A program made the position numbers and the translations under genes. Positions 9,275-18,637 of a stretch of DNA of 64,000 bases are shown here, piece by piece. The stretch comes from Sphaerochaeta pleomorpha str. Grapes (GTDB taxonomy: Bacteria > Spirochaetota > Spirochaetia > Sphaerochaetales > Sphaerochaetaceae): the NCBI RefSeq assembly GCF_000236685.1, contig NC_016633.1, positions 2,356,001-2,420,000 on the forward strand. The letters are read 5' to 3'. The first letter of the stretch is position 1. Each line of letters begins with the position of its first letter. The notes under the pieces were generated by a model. That model did not search any database. It saw nothing but the letters and a program-made list of their open reading frames with translations, and had not been told where the DNA came from.

Positions 9275-10549
9275 ATGGAATTGCTGTTGCCGGTTATACT
9301 TTTTGCCCTTACGCTGATACTTATTTTTTCACTTCGTGCAGAAGATAAGAGAAACCGCCGTCTGGATCTGATGAAAAAGAAGCTGCAACAGTATTCCAGG
9401 GAAGTCGAAACAGTACAATCCCAATTCAAGGAAACCTCCCAGCAGGCTGAAGAGAAAATCAACCGTAAAGTACAGCAAGCCAATCAAGTCGTTTTAAATC
9501 TTGAAGAACAGATCCTGGATTTGCAGTCACGTAGTCAGGATTTGGCAAAACTCCAGGAAGTGCTGAATAATTACAGGGATGTTTTGAAACAACTTGGGAA
9601 CACTACTGAACAGGCAGAAATTCGTATCGGCCAGGTAAAGAAAGAAATCGACCGTGTTGAAAAAGTGCGGGACACGCTGGATTCTTTCGATGGACGCATA
9701 GCGGACTTCAAGACAGGGTTTGCAGGAACGCTTACCGAGACAAATGAAGCAATGTCCCATTTTAGGGAAGATCTTTTCAGATTGCAGGAAGCTTCCTTGG
9801 AAAAAATGCAGACATATGCAGAGGAAGTGCGGGAAACCGAACGTAAAAACCAAATTAGGATTGCGTCTCATGCAGAGGTCTTGAAAGCCAATGAGGAAGC
9901 TTCCTTGGAAAAGGTTTCCCTGTTTACTGAAAAATGCAGGCAACTTGCCGATGAGGGGGAACAATCCCTTGGTTCCTTCAAAGAGCAGGTAAAAAAAGAG
10001 CTCGAAAAAGCTTCAGAAGAACTCCATGAACGTCAGGAAAATCTCGAACAGGTTAAAAAACAGTTAGATCAGGCTTTTGAGGCATACCTTGGAAGGCTTG
10101 CAAGTATAGATGAAGAGGCAAAAGGTCGTGCCGAGGTCTCCCTTGAAACATTTGCAAAAGAATGTTCTCTTCGGATGGACCGGTTATTCGAAAATTCTGT
10201 CGGCCGAACTGACCTTGCTTTCCGATCGATGATGGAAATCATCAGCCAGTTTCTTGATGAGCTTGGCAATCGCATTGAGAAAGCAGAGTCCCTCATTCTC
10301 CCTGAAGGGGAGTCTAGCCAGGTCCTGGGTGCAATTAAAAACGTGCAGGACAGTATGGTGGAAAACGAAGCAAGGGTAGATGCAAGAGATGAGACGGCCA
10401 ATCCTGCATTAGAAACTGAAGAGTTGACTGAAATCGAAGACCTTGCAGAAAGCTCTACTGAAGATGGTTCTCTGCCTTGGATTGAATTTATTCCCCAGGG
10501 AGAAGAAGAAGTCATCAATCTCGATGACGAAGAAGAGAAAAATACTTGA
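9275..10549 (+). CDS. Membrane-anchored coiled-coil protein (spirochaete type)
   Basis: The protein (424 aa) has an N-terminal membrane helix (about 2-20) and then more than 300 residues of charged heptad-like coiled coil (for example EKINRKVQQANQVVLNLEEQ), ending in an acidic tail rich in E and D. It resembles the long coiled-coil proteins found in many spirochaetes that annotators have called SpiroCoCo (from memory, not checked). A structural or cell-shape role is only inference. It lies 18 bp after the HAD gene with an RBS (GGGAGG), so it is the last gene of the ptsI-der operon. RNase Y has a similar helix-plus-coil start but no enzymatic domain is seen here. Confidence 0.75.
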   Translation: MELLLPVILFALTLILIFSLRAEDKRNRRLDLMKKKLQQYSREVETVQSQFKETSQQAEEKINRKVQQANQVVLNLEEQILDLQSRSQDLAKLQEVLNNYRDVLKQLGNTTEQAEIRIGQVKKEIDRVEKVRDTLDSFDGRIADFKTGFAGTLTETNEAMSHFREDLFRLQEASLEKMQTYAEEVRETERKNQIRIASHAEVLKANEEASLEKVSLFTEKCRQLADEGEQSLGSFKEQVKKELEKASEELHERQENLEQVKKQLDQAFEAYLGRLASIDEEAKGRAEVSLETFAKECSLRMDRLFENSVGRTDLAFRSMMEIISQFLDELGNRIEKAESLILPEGESSQVLGAIKNVQDSMVENEARVDARDETANPALETEELTEIEDLAESSTEDGSLPWIEFIPQGEEEVINLDDEEEKNT

Positions 10550-10717
10550 CGCTTCCAATCTTGTGTATGTATGTTATCGGCATGCCCTGGGGTGGGCTAC
10601 TCATTATTTTATTTAGGTTAACAGTATTGGCTCGATTGCAGGGTTTCCTGTTTTCGGTCTTACAAATATGCATGTGCTTCGTCTACGGGCTAAAGCAATG
10701 CAAAATTGGGGAATTGA

Positions 10718-11317
10718 ATGGACACGAAAGAAGAGAAAGAGGAAGAAATGGGTAAAAAGGTAAAACACAGTGAGGTTAAAGCCGAAGAGGCAAAAACCGA
10801 AGAAGCAAAAACCATTTCTGATGCCGAGAAAAATGATTTTCAAATCGCTGCATTGCAGGCGAAGCTTGAAAGTGCAGAAGCTGAGTTGTCTTCCTTGAAG
10901 GACCAGATGCTACGTGACCGGGCTGAGATTGAAAATTTCCGGAAACGTTTGGCTAGGGATAAGGATGAAGCAGTAAAATATGCGAACTCAAACCTTATCA
11001 AAGACCTTTTGCAACCTTTGGATGATTTCAATCGCGCCCTTGATGCTGCCGAGTCAACCAAGGATTTTGCAAAAGTACATGATGGGGTACTTATGGTAAG
11101 CTCCCAGCTGTATGGCCTTCTTGAAAGAAACTGGGGCCTTGAGAAAATCGAGGCAGTAGGAAAAGAGTTTGACCCGGAGGAACACGAGGCCTGCATGGTT
11201 GTCGAGGATCCCTCCCTTTCGGTTGAGACAGTCCTCGAAGATTTTTCTACGGGTTATAAATTGCATGGGCGTATTCTCAGGCCGTCAAAAGTAAAAGTTG
11301 GGAAGCCAACCGTTTGA
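10718..11317 (+). CDS. grpE: Nucleotide exchange factor GrpE
   Basis: GrpE releases ADP from DnaK in the Hsp70 cycle. The protein (199 aa) has an acidic/lysine-rich N-terminus, a dimerising coiled coil (about 45-95, including LRDRAEIENFRKR) and the C-terminal beta domain (DPEEHEACMV, GYKLHGRILRPSKVKVG). An alternative start at 10748 (MGKKVKHS) has its own purine-rich upstream sequence. It precedes dnaK by 87 bp. The 168-bp gap upstream shows no HrcA-type CIRCE repeat, and no hrcA gene is nearby. Confidence 0.95.
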   Translation: MDTKEEKEEEMGKKVKHSEVKAEEAKTEEAKTISDAEKNDFQIAALQAKLESAEAELSSLKDQMLRDRAEIENFRKRLARDKDEAVKYANSNLIKDLLQPLDDFNRALDAAESTKDFAKVHDGVLMVSSQLYGLLERNWGLEKIEAVGKEFDPEEHEACMVVEDPSLSVETVLEDFSTGYKLHGRILRPSKVKVGKPTV

Positions 11318-11404
11318 CGATTTGATTTTGTATGATTACTTTAAGAGCAAAGGTTTAAATCCTTTTATTAATTTGATGGATGTTTTGGAGAGGAGATATA
11401 TAAA

Positions 11405-13336
11405 ATGGGTAGAATAATTGGTATTGACCTGGGTACGACTAACAGTTGCGTAGCAGTAATGGAAGGTAATGACCCAATGGTTATCGCAAACAGCGAAGGA
11501 CAGCGCACGACTCCTTCTGTAGTTGGTTATACAGCCAAAGGCGATCGTTTGGTCGGTCAGCCTGCAAAGAACCAGATTGTAACAAACGCCGAGAATACAG
11601 TTTATTCGATCAAGCGTTTCATGGGAAGAAAATACAGTGAGGTTCCTTCTGAATTGGGTAGGATCCCCTATAAGGTATATGCAGGTCCATCAGGCGAAAT
11701 CAAGGTTGATATCAGGGGTGAAGCTCATTCTCCCCAGGAAATATCTGCAGCTATTCTCCAGAAAATGAAAAAGACAGCTGAGGATTATCTTGGTGAACCC
11801 GTTACCGAGGCTGTTGTTACCGTTCCCGCATATTTCAATGATGCACAGCGCCAGGCTACAAAAGATGCCGGTAAAATCGCTGGCCTTGATGTAAAGCGTA
11901 TTGTCAATGAACCTACTGCGGCTGCATTGGCCTATGGGTTTGGCAAAGATTCCAGCAAGGAAGAGAAAATCGCCGTCTATGACCTTGGTGGTGGTACCTT
12001 TGATATTTCCATCCTTGAGCTGGGCGACGGGGTTTTCGAGGTAAAATCTACCAACGGCGATACCCACCTTGGTGGTGATGACTTTGATCTGAGAATAATT
12101 AACTGGATGGCTTCCGAATTCAAGAAAGCCAACGGCATTGACCTTACCAGTGACAAGATGGCATTGCAGAGACTGAGGGAAGCAGCTGAGAAGGCAAAGA
12201 TTGAGCTTTCCAACTCAACCAGCACCGACATCAACCTTCCGTTTATCACAGCTGATGCTTCCGGCCCGAAACATTTGCAGATGACCCTTACCCGCTCGCA
12301 CTTTGAGCAGTTGGTTGCCGACTTGATCGAAAGGACCAAGATTCCTGTACAGAATGCTCTCAGGGATGCCGGACTTACCGCTGCGGATATCAACGAGGTA
12401 GTGCTCGTTGGTGGTTCCACCCGTATTCCTGCTGTTCAGACTATTGTCCGAGAACTTTTCAAGAAAGAACCTCACAAGGGTGTTAACCCTGATGAAGTAG
12501 TTGCCATGGGTGCTGCCATCCAGGGTGGTATTCTCGGGGGAGCCGTAAAGGATGTCCTCTTGCTTGATGTTACCCCGCTTTCTCTCGGTATCGAAACCCT
12601 CGGTGGTGTCAATACCCGGTTGATTGAGCGCAATACTACCATTCCTACCCGCAAGAGCCAGATTTTCTCAACCGCTGCCGATGGACAGACCGCTGTTAGC
12701 ATCCATGTCCTGCAGGGCGAACGTGAAATGGCCTCCCAGAACAGGACCTTGGGGAAATTCGATTTGATCGGTATTCCTTCGGCACCTCGTGGGGTTCCTC
12801 AGATTGAAGTTACCTTCGATATCGACGCAAACGGTATCGTCCATGTATCTGCTAAGGATCTTGGTACAGGCAAGGAACAGAAAATCCGGATTGAGGCTTC
12901 TTCAGGTCTCAGCGACTCGGAAATTGAAAAAATGGTCCGGGATGCTGAAGCCCATGCAGAGGAAGACAAGAAGGAACGCGCAAGGATTGATGCCCGTAAC
13001 GAAGCCGATAGTCTCGCATATTCCACCGAGAAGTCTCTCAAGGATTATGGTGATAAGATTGGAGCAGACGAAAAAGCAAAGATTGATTCCGCACTTGCAG
13101 AACTGAGGACTGTCCTCGCCAACCAGAGTGCTACAGCCGAAGAGATCAAGGCAAAGAGTGAAACCTTGCAGCAGGCTGCTTACAAGCTTGCCGAGGAAGT
13201 CTACAAGAATGCTTCTGCTTCCCAGGCGACCGAGGGAGCCGCTCCTGAGCAACCTTCCGAACCTAAAGAAGAGCAGCCCAAGAAACACACTGGCAAAGAC
13301 GGTGTCGAGGATGCTGATTACGAAGTCGTAGACTAA
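11405..13336 (+). CDS. dnaK: Molecular chaperone DnaK (Hsp70)
   Basis: DnaK binds exposed hydrophobic peptides in an ATP-driven cycle. The protein (643 aa) shows the ATPase signatures [30 protein letters not shown] and [14 protein letters not shown], the hydrophobic linker [16 protein letters not shown], the substrate-binding domain, and a C-terminal tail ending [11 protein letters not shown]. Length is standard. A strong RBS (GGAGAGGAG) lies 8 bp upstream. Codon choice looks like that of a highly expressed gene. The order grpE-dnaK-dnaJ is conserved in many bacteria. Confidence 0.98.
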   Translation: MGRIIGIDLGTTNSCVAVMEGNDPMVIANSEGQRTTPSVVGYTAKGDRLVGQPAKNQIVTNAENTVYSIKRFMGRKYSEVPSELGRIPYKVYAGPSGEIKVDIRGEAHSPQEISAAILQKMKKTAEDYLGEPVTEAVVTVPAYFNDAQRQATKDAGKIAGLDVKRIVNEPTAAALAYGFGKDSSKEEKIAVYDLGGGTFDISILELGDGVFEVKSTNGDTHLGGDDFDLRIINWMASEFKKANGIDLTSDKMALQRLREAAEKAKIELSNSTSTDINLPFITADASGPKHLQMTLTRSHFEQLVADLIERTKIPVQNALRDAGLTAADINEVVLVGGSTRIPAVQTIVRELFKKEPHKGVNPDEVVAMGAAIQGGILGGAVKDVLLLDVTPLSLGIETLGGVNTRLIERNTTIPTRKSQIFSTAADGQTAVSIHVLQGEREMASQNRTLGKFDLIGIPSAPRGVPQIEVTFDIDANGIVHVSAKDLGTGKEQKIRIEASSGLSDSEIEKMVRDAEAHAEEDKKERARIDARNEADSLAYSTEKSLKDYGDKIGADEKAKIDSALAELRTVLANQSATAEEIKAKSETLQQAAYKLAEEVYKNASASQATEGAAPEQPSEPKEEQPKKHTGKDGVEDADYEVVD

Positions 13337-13372
13337 CGTTTCGTAAACAGGTTAGTATAGGAAAAAGGCTTT

Positions 13373-13403
13373 ACATCATGTCGGCTTTAGGCCGGCATGA
13401 TGT
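13373..13403 (+). promoter_or_regulatory. Strong hairpin between dnaK and dnaJ
   Basis: A 13-bp stem (ACATCATGTCGGC with GCCGGCATGATGT, one U-G wobble) with a 5-nt loop sits 36 bp after dnaK. Only TTTCTAG follows, so it is more likely a partial attenuator or an mRNA-stabilising 3' end for dnaK than a full terminator. Confidence 0.65.
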
Positions 13404-13438
13404 TTCTAGAGTACATTTAGTTCGAAGGAAGTCGCACC

Positions 13439-14575
13439 GTGGCGAAACGTGATTATTATGAAGTGCTTGGCATTGCAAAGACCTCGACACTGGACGAAAT
13501 AAAGAAAGCATACCGGAAACTTGCCATTGCGAACCATCCGGACCGAAATCCGGGAAACAAGGAAGCAGAGGATCGTTTCAAGGAAGCTACTGAAGCCTAT
13601 GAGGTTCTCAGTGACGAGAAGAAACGACAGACCTACGACCAGTTTGGATTTGCCGGGATCGATGGGGCGAATGGGGCTGGGCATGATTATTCGAATGTCT
13701 ACCGCGATTTCAGTGATATTTTTGGCGGTGGTTTCGGTGGTGGTGGGTTTGAAGATATTTTCAGTTCCTTCTTCGGTGGAGGTTCTTCACGTTCCCAGTC
13801 CAGGGGGCAAGGCGGCCCCGATGTAGGGTCTTCCCTGCGATATGATATAGACATTGATTTCAAGGATGCCGTTTTCGGTACCAAGGTTGAAATAGCTTAT
13901 TCCCACCAGGTTTCCTGTGATGCCTGTCAGGGGTCAGGGGCAAAAGGTGGTTCGGGTACAAAGGTTTGTCCGACCTGTAATGGAGTTGGGCAGGTAAGAA
14001 GGAACAGTGGTTTCTTCTCGGTTGCCAGCACCTGTCCGACCTGTAATGGTACGGGTAGGGTCATTGAGAATCCTTGTACCGATTGCCATGGAACCGGTTT
14101 GAAACGAAAGCAGCAGAAGGTCAAAGTGACCATCCCTGCTGGCGTTGATAATGGAAGCCGGGTTGTTTTGCGTGGTATGGGGGATGCAGGGGCCAATGGC
14201 GGTGCCAAAGGTGATTTGTATGTCTATGTCAGCGTAAAACCCCACAAATACTTTGTTAGGCAGGATTATGACCTGTTCTGTCAGATTCCCATATCGATTA
14301 CCCAGGCTTCGCTTGGTACTGATATTGAGGTTCCGACAATCGACGGGCAGAATATTAAAGTCTCTGTTCCCTCTGGGGTTCAGAGTGGCAAAATGCTGAG
14401 AGTCCGGGGACGTGGTGTCACAAAATTGAATTCCACAGACCGGGGTGATATGTATATAAAACTGTTGGTTCAGGTCCCGAAACGCCTGGGGTTGAAAGCC
14501 AAGAAGATAATGCAGGATTTGTCGGAAGCGTTAGGTGAAGATATCGCTCCCACTCCGGTTCCATTCGAAGATTGA
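13439..14575 (+). CDS. dnaJ: Co-chaperone DnaJ (Hsp40)
   Basis: DnaJ stimulates DnaK ATP hydrolysis and delivers substrates. The protein (378 aa) has a J domain with the HPD motif (NHPDRNPGN), a Gly/Phe-rich linker (FGGGFGGGGFEDIF), four CxxCxGxG-type zinc repeats (CDACQGSG, CPTCNGVG, CPTCNGTG, CTDCHGTG) and C-terminal substrate-binding domains, so it is a full type I DnaJ. GTG start at 13439 with RBS GAAGGAA. A terminator follows. Confidence 0.97.
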   Translation: MAKRDYYEVLGIAKTSTLDEIKKAYRKLAIANHPDRNPGNKEAEDRFKEATEAYEVLSDEKKRQTYDQFGFAGIDGANGAGHDYSNVYRDFSDIFGGGFGGGGFEDIFSSFFGGGSSRSQSRGQGGPDVGSSLRYDIDIDFKDAVFGTKVEIAYSHQVSCDACQGSGAKGGSGTKVCPTCNGVGQVRRNSGFFSVASTCPTCNGTGRVIENPCTDCHGTGLKRKQQKVKVTIPAGVDNGSRVVLRGMGDAGANGGAKGDLYVYVSVKPHKYFVRQDYDLFCQIPISITQASLGTDIEVPTIDGQNIKVSVPSGVQSGKMLRVRGRGVTKLNSTDRGDMYIKLLVQVPKRLGLKAKKIMQDLSEALGEDIAPTPVPFED

Positions 14576-14580
14576 CAAGT

Positions 14581-14614
14581 AGGCTACTTCAGGATTCTGT
14601 GGTAGCCTTTTTTG
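14581..14614 (+). terminator. Terminator of the grpE-dnaK-dnaJ operon
   Basis: AGGCTAC and GTAGCCT form a 7-bp stem with a 14-nt loop and are followed by six T residues, right after the dnaJ stop. Confidence 0.8.
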
Positions 14615-14658
14615 TTGTAATGAAGTAAGCTACGAGAATCAGCAGTTAGGAGAATAGA

Positions 14659-15420
14659 ATGGGTGAGAAGATCTTTGGCTTTCACGCGATTGAAGAAAGC
14701 CTGAAACAGGCCCCCGCAGGCTCGACGCTTTATCTGTGTCGTGGCATGGGTGGCCATACCTCGGCCTTGGAAAGACAGGCCATGCTTACCGGAAAGGTAG
14801 CAATCAAGAAAATAGCAAGTGTAGAAATGGACCGTTTGGCACCGGATTGCGACCATAGAGGGGCTTTACTGGATTTGGGTGGTTCAAGGGCCATGTCTTC
14901 AAAGGCAAAGGCTATTTCTGTAAAAGAGTATTGCCAGGGCCTCGGTGAAGATGACTCTGCGGTTGTTTTGGTACTCGATGAGATCACAGATCCCCAGAAC
15001 CTTGGGGCAATCCTCAGGTCTTGCGATCAGTTTTCGGTATCTTTGGTGATTATTCCCGAGAGACGGAGTGTGCAGGTCAATGAGACTGTAGTAAAAGTCT
15101 CCTCAGGGGCAGCACAATATGTACCCGTATCGATAGTGACGAACGTCAACAGGGAATTGGAATATCTGAAAGCCAACGGGTTTTGGGTATATGGGGCTGA
15201 TATGGAAGGCAAAGCTTCCCACAAGACGGTCTTCCCGAAGAAAACCGTGCTGGTAATGGGAAACGAGGGAAAAGGGCTTAGCCGACTGACCCAGCAGCTG
15301 TGTGATATGCTCGTATCGATTCCAACCAGTGGGCATATCGATTCTCTGAATGTATCTGTGGCAACTGGGATTTTGCTCTATGAAATTCGTAGGCAGCAAG
15401 CTGTGACAATACAGCAATAA
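14659..15420 (+). CDS. rlmB: 23S rRNA 2'-O-ribose methyltransferase, SpoU/TrmH family (RlmB-like)
   Basis: The protein (253 aa) has the N-terminal substrate-binding subdomain (FGFHAIEESLKQ) and a SPOUT knot with the three SpoU motifs: LDEITDPQNLGAILRS, VLVMGNEGKGLSRL and IPTSGHIDSLNVSVATG. E. coli RlmB methylates G2251 in the 23S P-loop. The length and N-terminus fit RlmB better than TrmH, but the exact target nucleotide is inferred. It stands alone between two terminators, with an RBS (AGGAG) before the ATG. Confidence 0.88.
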   Translation: MGEKIFGFHAIEESLKQAPAGSTLYLCRGMGGHTSALERQAMLTGKVAIKKIASVEMDRLAPDCDHRGALLDLGGSRAMSSKAKAISVKEYCQGLGEDDSAVVLVLDEITDPQNLGAILRSCDQFSVSLVIIPERRSVQVNETVVKVSSGAAQYVPVSIVTNVNRELEYLKANGFWVYGADMEGKASHKTVFPKKTVLVMGNEGKGLSRLTQQLCDMLVSIPTSGHIDSLNVSVATGILLYEIRRQQAVTIQQ

Positions 15421-15453
15421 TTGTTTTTTTGACATAATTATACTATTTGTATA

Positions 15454-15500
15454 AAGGATTTGTTGTTTTTTTTCACAACAAATCCTTATTTTTGTTTTTA
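15454..15500 (+). terminator. Terminator of rlmB
   Basis: A perfect 13-bp stem (AAGGATTTGTTGT with ACAACAAATCCTT) with an 8-nt T-rich loop, followed by ATTTTTGTTTTT. Confidence 0.85.
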
Positions 15501-15545
15501 TATCCAATATTTTGTTATGAAAGTGCATATAAATTCATTCTTTTC

Positions 15546-15574
15546 TTGCAAGGTGAACATCTTTTACGTATCAT
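15546..15574 (+). promoter_or_regulatory. Promoter of the DUF3798 ABC transporter operon
   Basis: TTGCAA (15546-15551), 17-nt spacer, TATCAT (15569-15574), about 27 nt before a strong RBS (AAGGAGAGAGG). Confidence 0.6.
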
Positions 15575-15608
15575 AATAGTTACTATCTTTAAGGAGAGAG
15601 GTGAACGT

Positions 15609-16835
15609 ATGAAAAAGACTGTTGTTATGATGCTCTGTCTTGCTATGGTTTGCGGATTTGCTTTCGCAGCCGGAAGTCAGGAAGCTGCTCCCGCAGCAAA
15701 ACCAACTGCTGCTGCTACCGCATTTCACATTGGGATCGTTACCGGTACGGTATCCCAGTCTGAAGATGACCTCCGTGGTGCTGAACGCCTGATCAAAGAA
15801 TATGGTTCAGTAGCCGATGGTGGAATGATCCAGCATGTAACCTATCCGGATAACTTCATGGATGAAGCCGAGACAACCATCAGCGTTATCGCTGGTCTTG
15901 CCGACGATCCTTTGATGAAGGCTGTCATAGTAAACCAGGCTGTCCCAGGTACCACTGAAGGTTTCCGCCGCATAAAGGAGAAACGTTCCGATGTTCTCTG
16001 TATCGCCGGTGAAGCCCATGAGGACCCAGGTGTAATCCAGAGTGCTGCAGACTTGGCTGTAAATAATGATTTCGTAGCCCGTGGTTACCTTATCATTCGT
16101 ACTGCCCATGAGCTCGGTTGTGATACATTTGTACACATTTCTTTCCCCAGACACCTCAGCTATGAGACCATGAGTCGTCGTGTAGCGATCATGAGAGCTA
16201 CCTGCGAAGAACTCGGTATGAAGTTCGTAATGGAAACAGCTCCTGATCCGACCAGTGACGTCGGTGTTGCCGGCGCACAGCAGTATATCCTCGAGAAAGT
16301 ACCAGCTTGGATTGAAGCTTATGGCAAGAAGGCTGCTTTCTTCTGTACAAATGATGCACATACTGAGCCGTTGCTGAAGCAACTGCTTGCTTACGGCGGT
16401 TATTTCATCGAAGCCGACCTTCCCAGTCCTTTGATGGGATATCCTGGGGCTCTCGGTATTGACCTTTCTGCAGAAGCCGGGGATTTCCCTGCCATTCTCA
16501 AGAAAGTTGAATCTTCAATCGTAGCAAAGGGTGGCGCAGGCCGCTTCGGAACTTGGGCATTCTCCTATGGTTATACCACTACTGCCGGCTTGGGCCAGCA
16601 TGCCATCAACGTTCTCAAAGGCGAGAGCCAACTGTTGAAGCTTTCTGACCTGATGAAGGCCTATGGAAAGTTCACTCCTGGTGCAAAGTGGAATGGTTCT
16701 TTCTATTCCGATGTCAACACTGGTGTTCGTGCAAAGAACCATGTATTGATTTATCAGGATACCTATATGATGGGCAAGGGTTTCATGGGCAATGCAGATA
16801 TCGTTGTCCCTGAAAAGTATTTCTCTATCAAATAG
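15609..16835 (+). CDS. DUF3798-type solute-binding protein of an ABC importer
   Basis: The protein (408 aa from the ATG at 15609, chosen for its RBS AAGGAGAG) starts with a signal peptide ending FAFA|AGSQEAAP, typical of secreted binding proteins in this group. The mature part resembles periplasmic-binding fold type I proteins (FHIGIVTGTVSQSEDDLRGAERLI, VSQP-like VNQAVPGTTEGF, FCTNDAHTEPLLKQLL). It fits my memory of DUF3798, a family of unknown ligand. It heads an operon with a double ATPase, two permeases and a small protein, so it should supply the ligand to them. A G-rich hairpin follows and may leave this gene more expressed than those downstream. Confidence 0.8.
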   Translation: MKKTVVMMLCLAMVCGFAFAAGSQEAAPAAKPTAAATAFHIGIVTGTVSQSEDDLRGAERLIKEYGSVADGGMIQHVTYPDNFMDEAETTISVIAGLADDPLMKAVIVNQAVPGTTEGFRRIKEKRSDVLCIAGEAHEDPGVIQSAADLAVNNDFVARGYLIIRTAHELGCDTFVHISFPRHLSYETMSRRVAIMRATCEELGMKFVMETAPDPTSDVGVAGAQQYILEKVPAWIEAYGKKAAFFCTNDAHTEPLLKQLLAYGGYFIEADLPSPLMGYPGALGIDLSAEAGDFPAILKKVESSIVAKGGAGRFGTWAFSYGYTTTAGLGQHAINVLKGESQLLKLSDLMKAYGKFTPGAKWNGSFYSDVNTGVRAKNHVLIYQDTYMMGKGFMGNADIVVPEKYFSIK

Positions 16836-16859
16836 TTGGTTTTCAAAGTAAAATTCTTC

Positions 16860-16884
16860 GGGGGGGGTGTTACACGCTCCCCCC
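16860..16884 (+). promoter_or_regulatory. GC hairpin after the binding-protein gene
   Basis: Eight G (16860-16867) can pair with six C (16879-16884) around an 11-13-nt loop, 24 bp after the stop. No T run follows. Such hairpins often cap the binding-protein mRNA and lower expression of the downstream membrane genes (inference). An extended -10 (TGGTATACT, about 16912-16920) downstream could be an internal promoter. Confidence 0.5.
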
Positions 16885-17005
16885 TTGTAATGACCCTATA
16901 CCTGGTATGGTATACTTTTTTTGTATGTATTGAGAAATTGGCTTGGTTGGGACCGTTTCGTTCAGGGACGAAAGGCTCACAGCCAAGAATGAAAGGAATT
17001 GTAAA

Positions 17006-18637
17006 ATGAATGAAAAAGAAATTCCGTTGCTAGAGATGCGACATATCAGCAAGGACTTTTTCGGAAACCAGGTATTGAGTGATATCAACTTCACCCTCAA
17101 GAAGGGTGAAATCCTGGGGCTTGTTGGGGAAAATGGTGCCGGAAAGTCGACCTTGATGAAAATTCTCTTTGGAATGGATGAAATCCATCAGACCGGAGGG
17201 TTTGGTGGTGATGTTTTACTTTCTGGTGAGAAAGTTGTTTTTAAGACGCCTATTGATGCATTGGCAGCTGGTATTGGGATGGTTCACCAAGAGTTTTCCC
17301 TTTTGCCCGACTTCACTGCCACTGAAAATATTTTATTGAACAGGGAACCCCTCAAATATAATGTATTCTCGGAATTGTTTGGTGAACGGATGAACACGCT
17401 GGACCGGGAAAAAATGGAGGGAATCTCCAAAAAGGCTATCAGTCGACTTGGTGTTACCCTCGACTCTGAGATGCTTGTATCTCAGATGCCTGTCGGCCAT
17501 AAGCAATTCACAGAGATCGCCCGGGAACTCAGTAAGGAATCCTCAGGCCATACCGGTGAAATTAAGCTGCTTGTCCTTGATGAACCTACCGCAGTTCTCT
17601 CCGAGCAGGAGGCCGATAGCCTTCTGAAGGCTATGCGGTTGCTTTCCGAAGCGGGAATTGCAATTATCTTTATAAGCCATCGACTACAGGAAATCATTGA
17701 TGTGTGTGATACCATCATGGTTATGCGTGATGGCAAGATAATTAAGACTGAGCCTTCGAAAGGGGTTGTAATTTCTGATATCGCCAGATGGATGGTGGGA
17801 CGTGAAGTCAATACCGCCGCAGGCCAGCACCGTATCTTTGCATATGAGGGAAAAGATAAGATTCTTTCCATACAGAACCTCTGGGTTGATATGCCGGGAG
17901 AGGTCGTGAGAGATGTTTCCCTGGACATTTACAAGGGAGAGATTATCGGGATAGGGGGAATGGCAGGCCAAGGCAAACTGGGTATTCCCAATGGAACCAT
18001 GGGTCTCTTTCATTCCGGGGGAAAAGTGGTTTTCGAAGGAACGGAAATTCCCTTGAACGCCCCACGGAGCTTCCTGGATGCAGGAATGGCTTTCGTAAGT
18101 GAAGATCGCCGGGGTGTAGGCTTGTTGCTTGATGAGACACTTGAGTGGAACGTTTCGTTTACTGCTATGCAAGTCCAGGAGAAATTCCTGAAAAAGTATC
18201 TTGGCTTTGTAAAATGGCGAAGCCAACAGGAGATACAGGATGCTACCGAAGGGTATGTCCGACAGCTGGAGATACGTTGTACCAGTACAAAACAGAAAGC
18301 CAAGGAACTGTCTGGTGGAAACCAGCAGAAAATCTGTCTTGCAAAAGCCTTTGCCGTTGCTCCTAAACTGTTATTTGTCTCTGAACCGACAAGGGGCATA
18401 GACATCGGGGCGAAATCCTTGGTGCTGAAAGCCCTGAGGAAATACAATGAAGAACAGGGTACGACGATTGTCATGATTTCTTCCGAGCTGGAAGAACTGA
18501 GGACAATCTGTGACCGCATAGCCATTATCTCCGATGGGAAGGTAAACGGAATCCTTCCTGCTACTACGGACAGTGCCGAATTCGGCCTCTTGATGGTCGG
18601 GCAGAAAAGTGAAAAAATCACCGGAGGTACTGTATGA
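17006..18637 (+). CDS. ABC transporter ATP-binding protein with two nucleotide-binding domains
   Basis: A fused double ATPase of the RbsA/MglA/BmpA-associated kind (543 aa from the ATG at 17006, chosen over an upstream frame extension because of RBS AAAGGA). Domain 1 has Walker A GENGAGKST, Walker B LLVLDEPTAVL and a weak signature (MPVGHKQFTEIA). Domain 2 has a degenerate Walker A (GGMAGQGKLGIPNG) but an intact signature LSGGNQQKICLAKA and PTRGIDIGAK. Asymmetric sites are usual in this family. It powers the two permeases encoded next, with a 4-bp ATGA overlap to the first. Confidence 0.92.
   Translation: MNEKEIPLLEMRHISKDFFGNQVLSDINFTLKKGEILGLVGENGAGKSTLMKILFGMDEIHQTGGFGGDVLLSGEKVVFKTPIDALAAGIGMVHQEFSLLPDFTATENILLNREPLKYNVFSELFGERMNTLDREKMEGISKKAISRLGVTLDSEMLVSQMPVGHKQFTEIARELSKESSGHTGEIKLLVLDEPTAVLSEQEADSLLKAMRLLSEAGIAIIFISHRLQEIIDVCDTIMVMRDGKIIKTEPSKGVVISDIARWMVGREVNTAAGQHRIFAYEGKDKILSIQNLWVDMPGEVVRDVSLDIYKGEIIGIGGMAGQGKLGIPNGTMGLFHSGGKVVFEGTEIPLNAPRSFLDAGMAFVSEDRRGVGLLLDETLEWNVSFTAMQVQEKFLKKYLGFVKWRSQQEIQDATEGYVRQLEIRCTSTKQKAKELSGGNQQKICLAKAFAVAPKLLFVSEPTRGIDIGAKSLVLKALRKYNEEQGTTIVMISSELEELRTICDRIAIISDGKVNGILPATTDSAEFGLLMVGQKSEKITGGTV

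Noticed and set aside
10550-10717. CIRCE element (TTAGCACTC-N9-GAGTGCTAA) before grpE
   Set aside because: Searched by eye on both strands; no match or near match.
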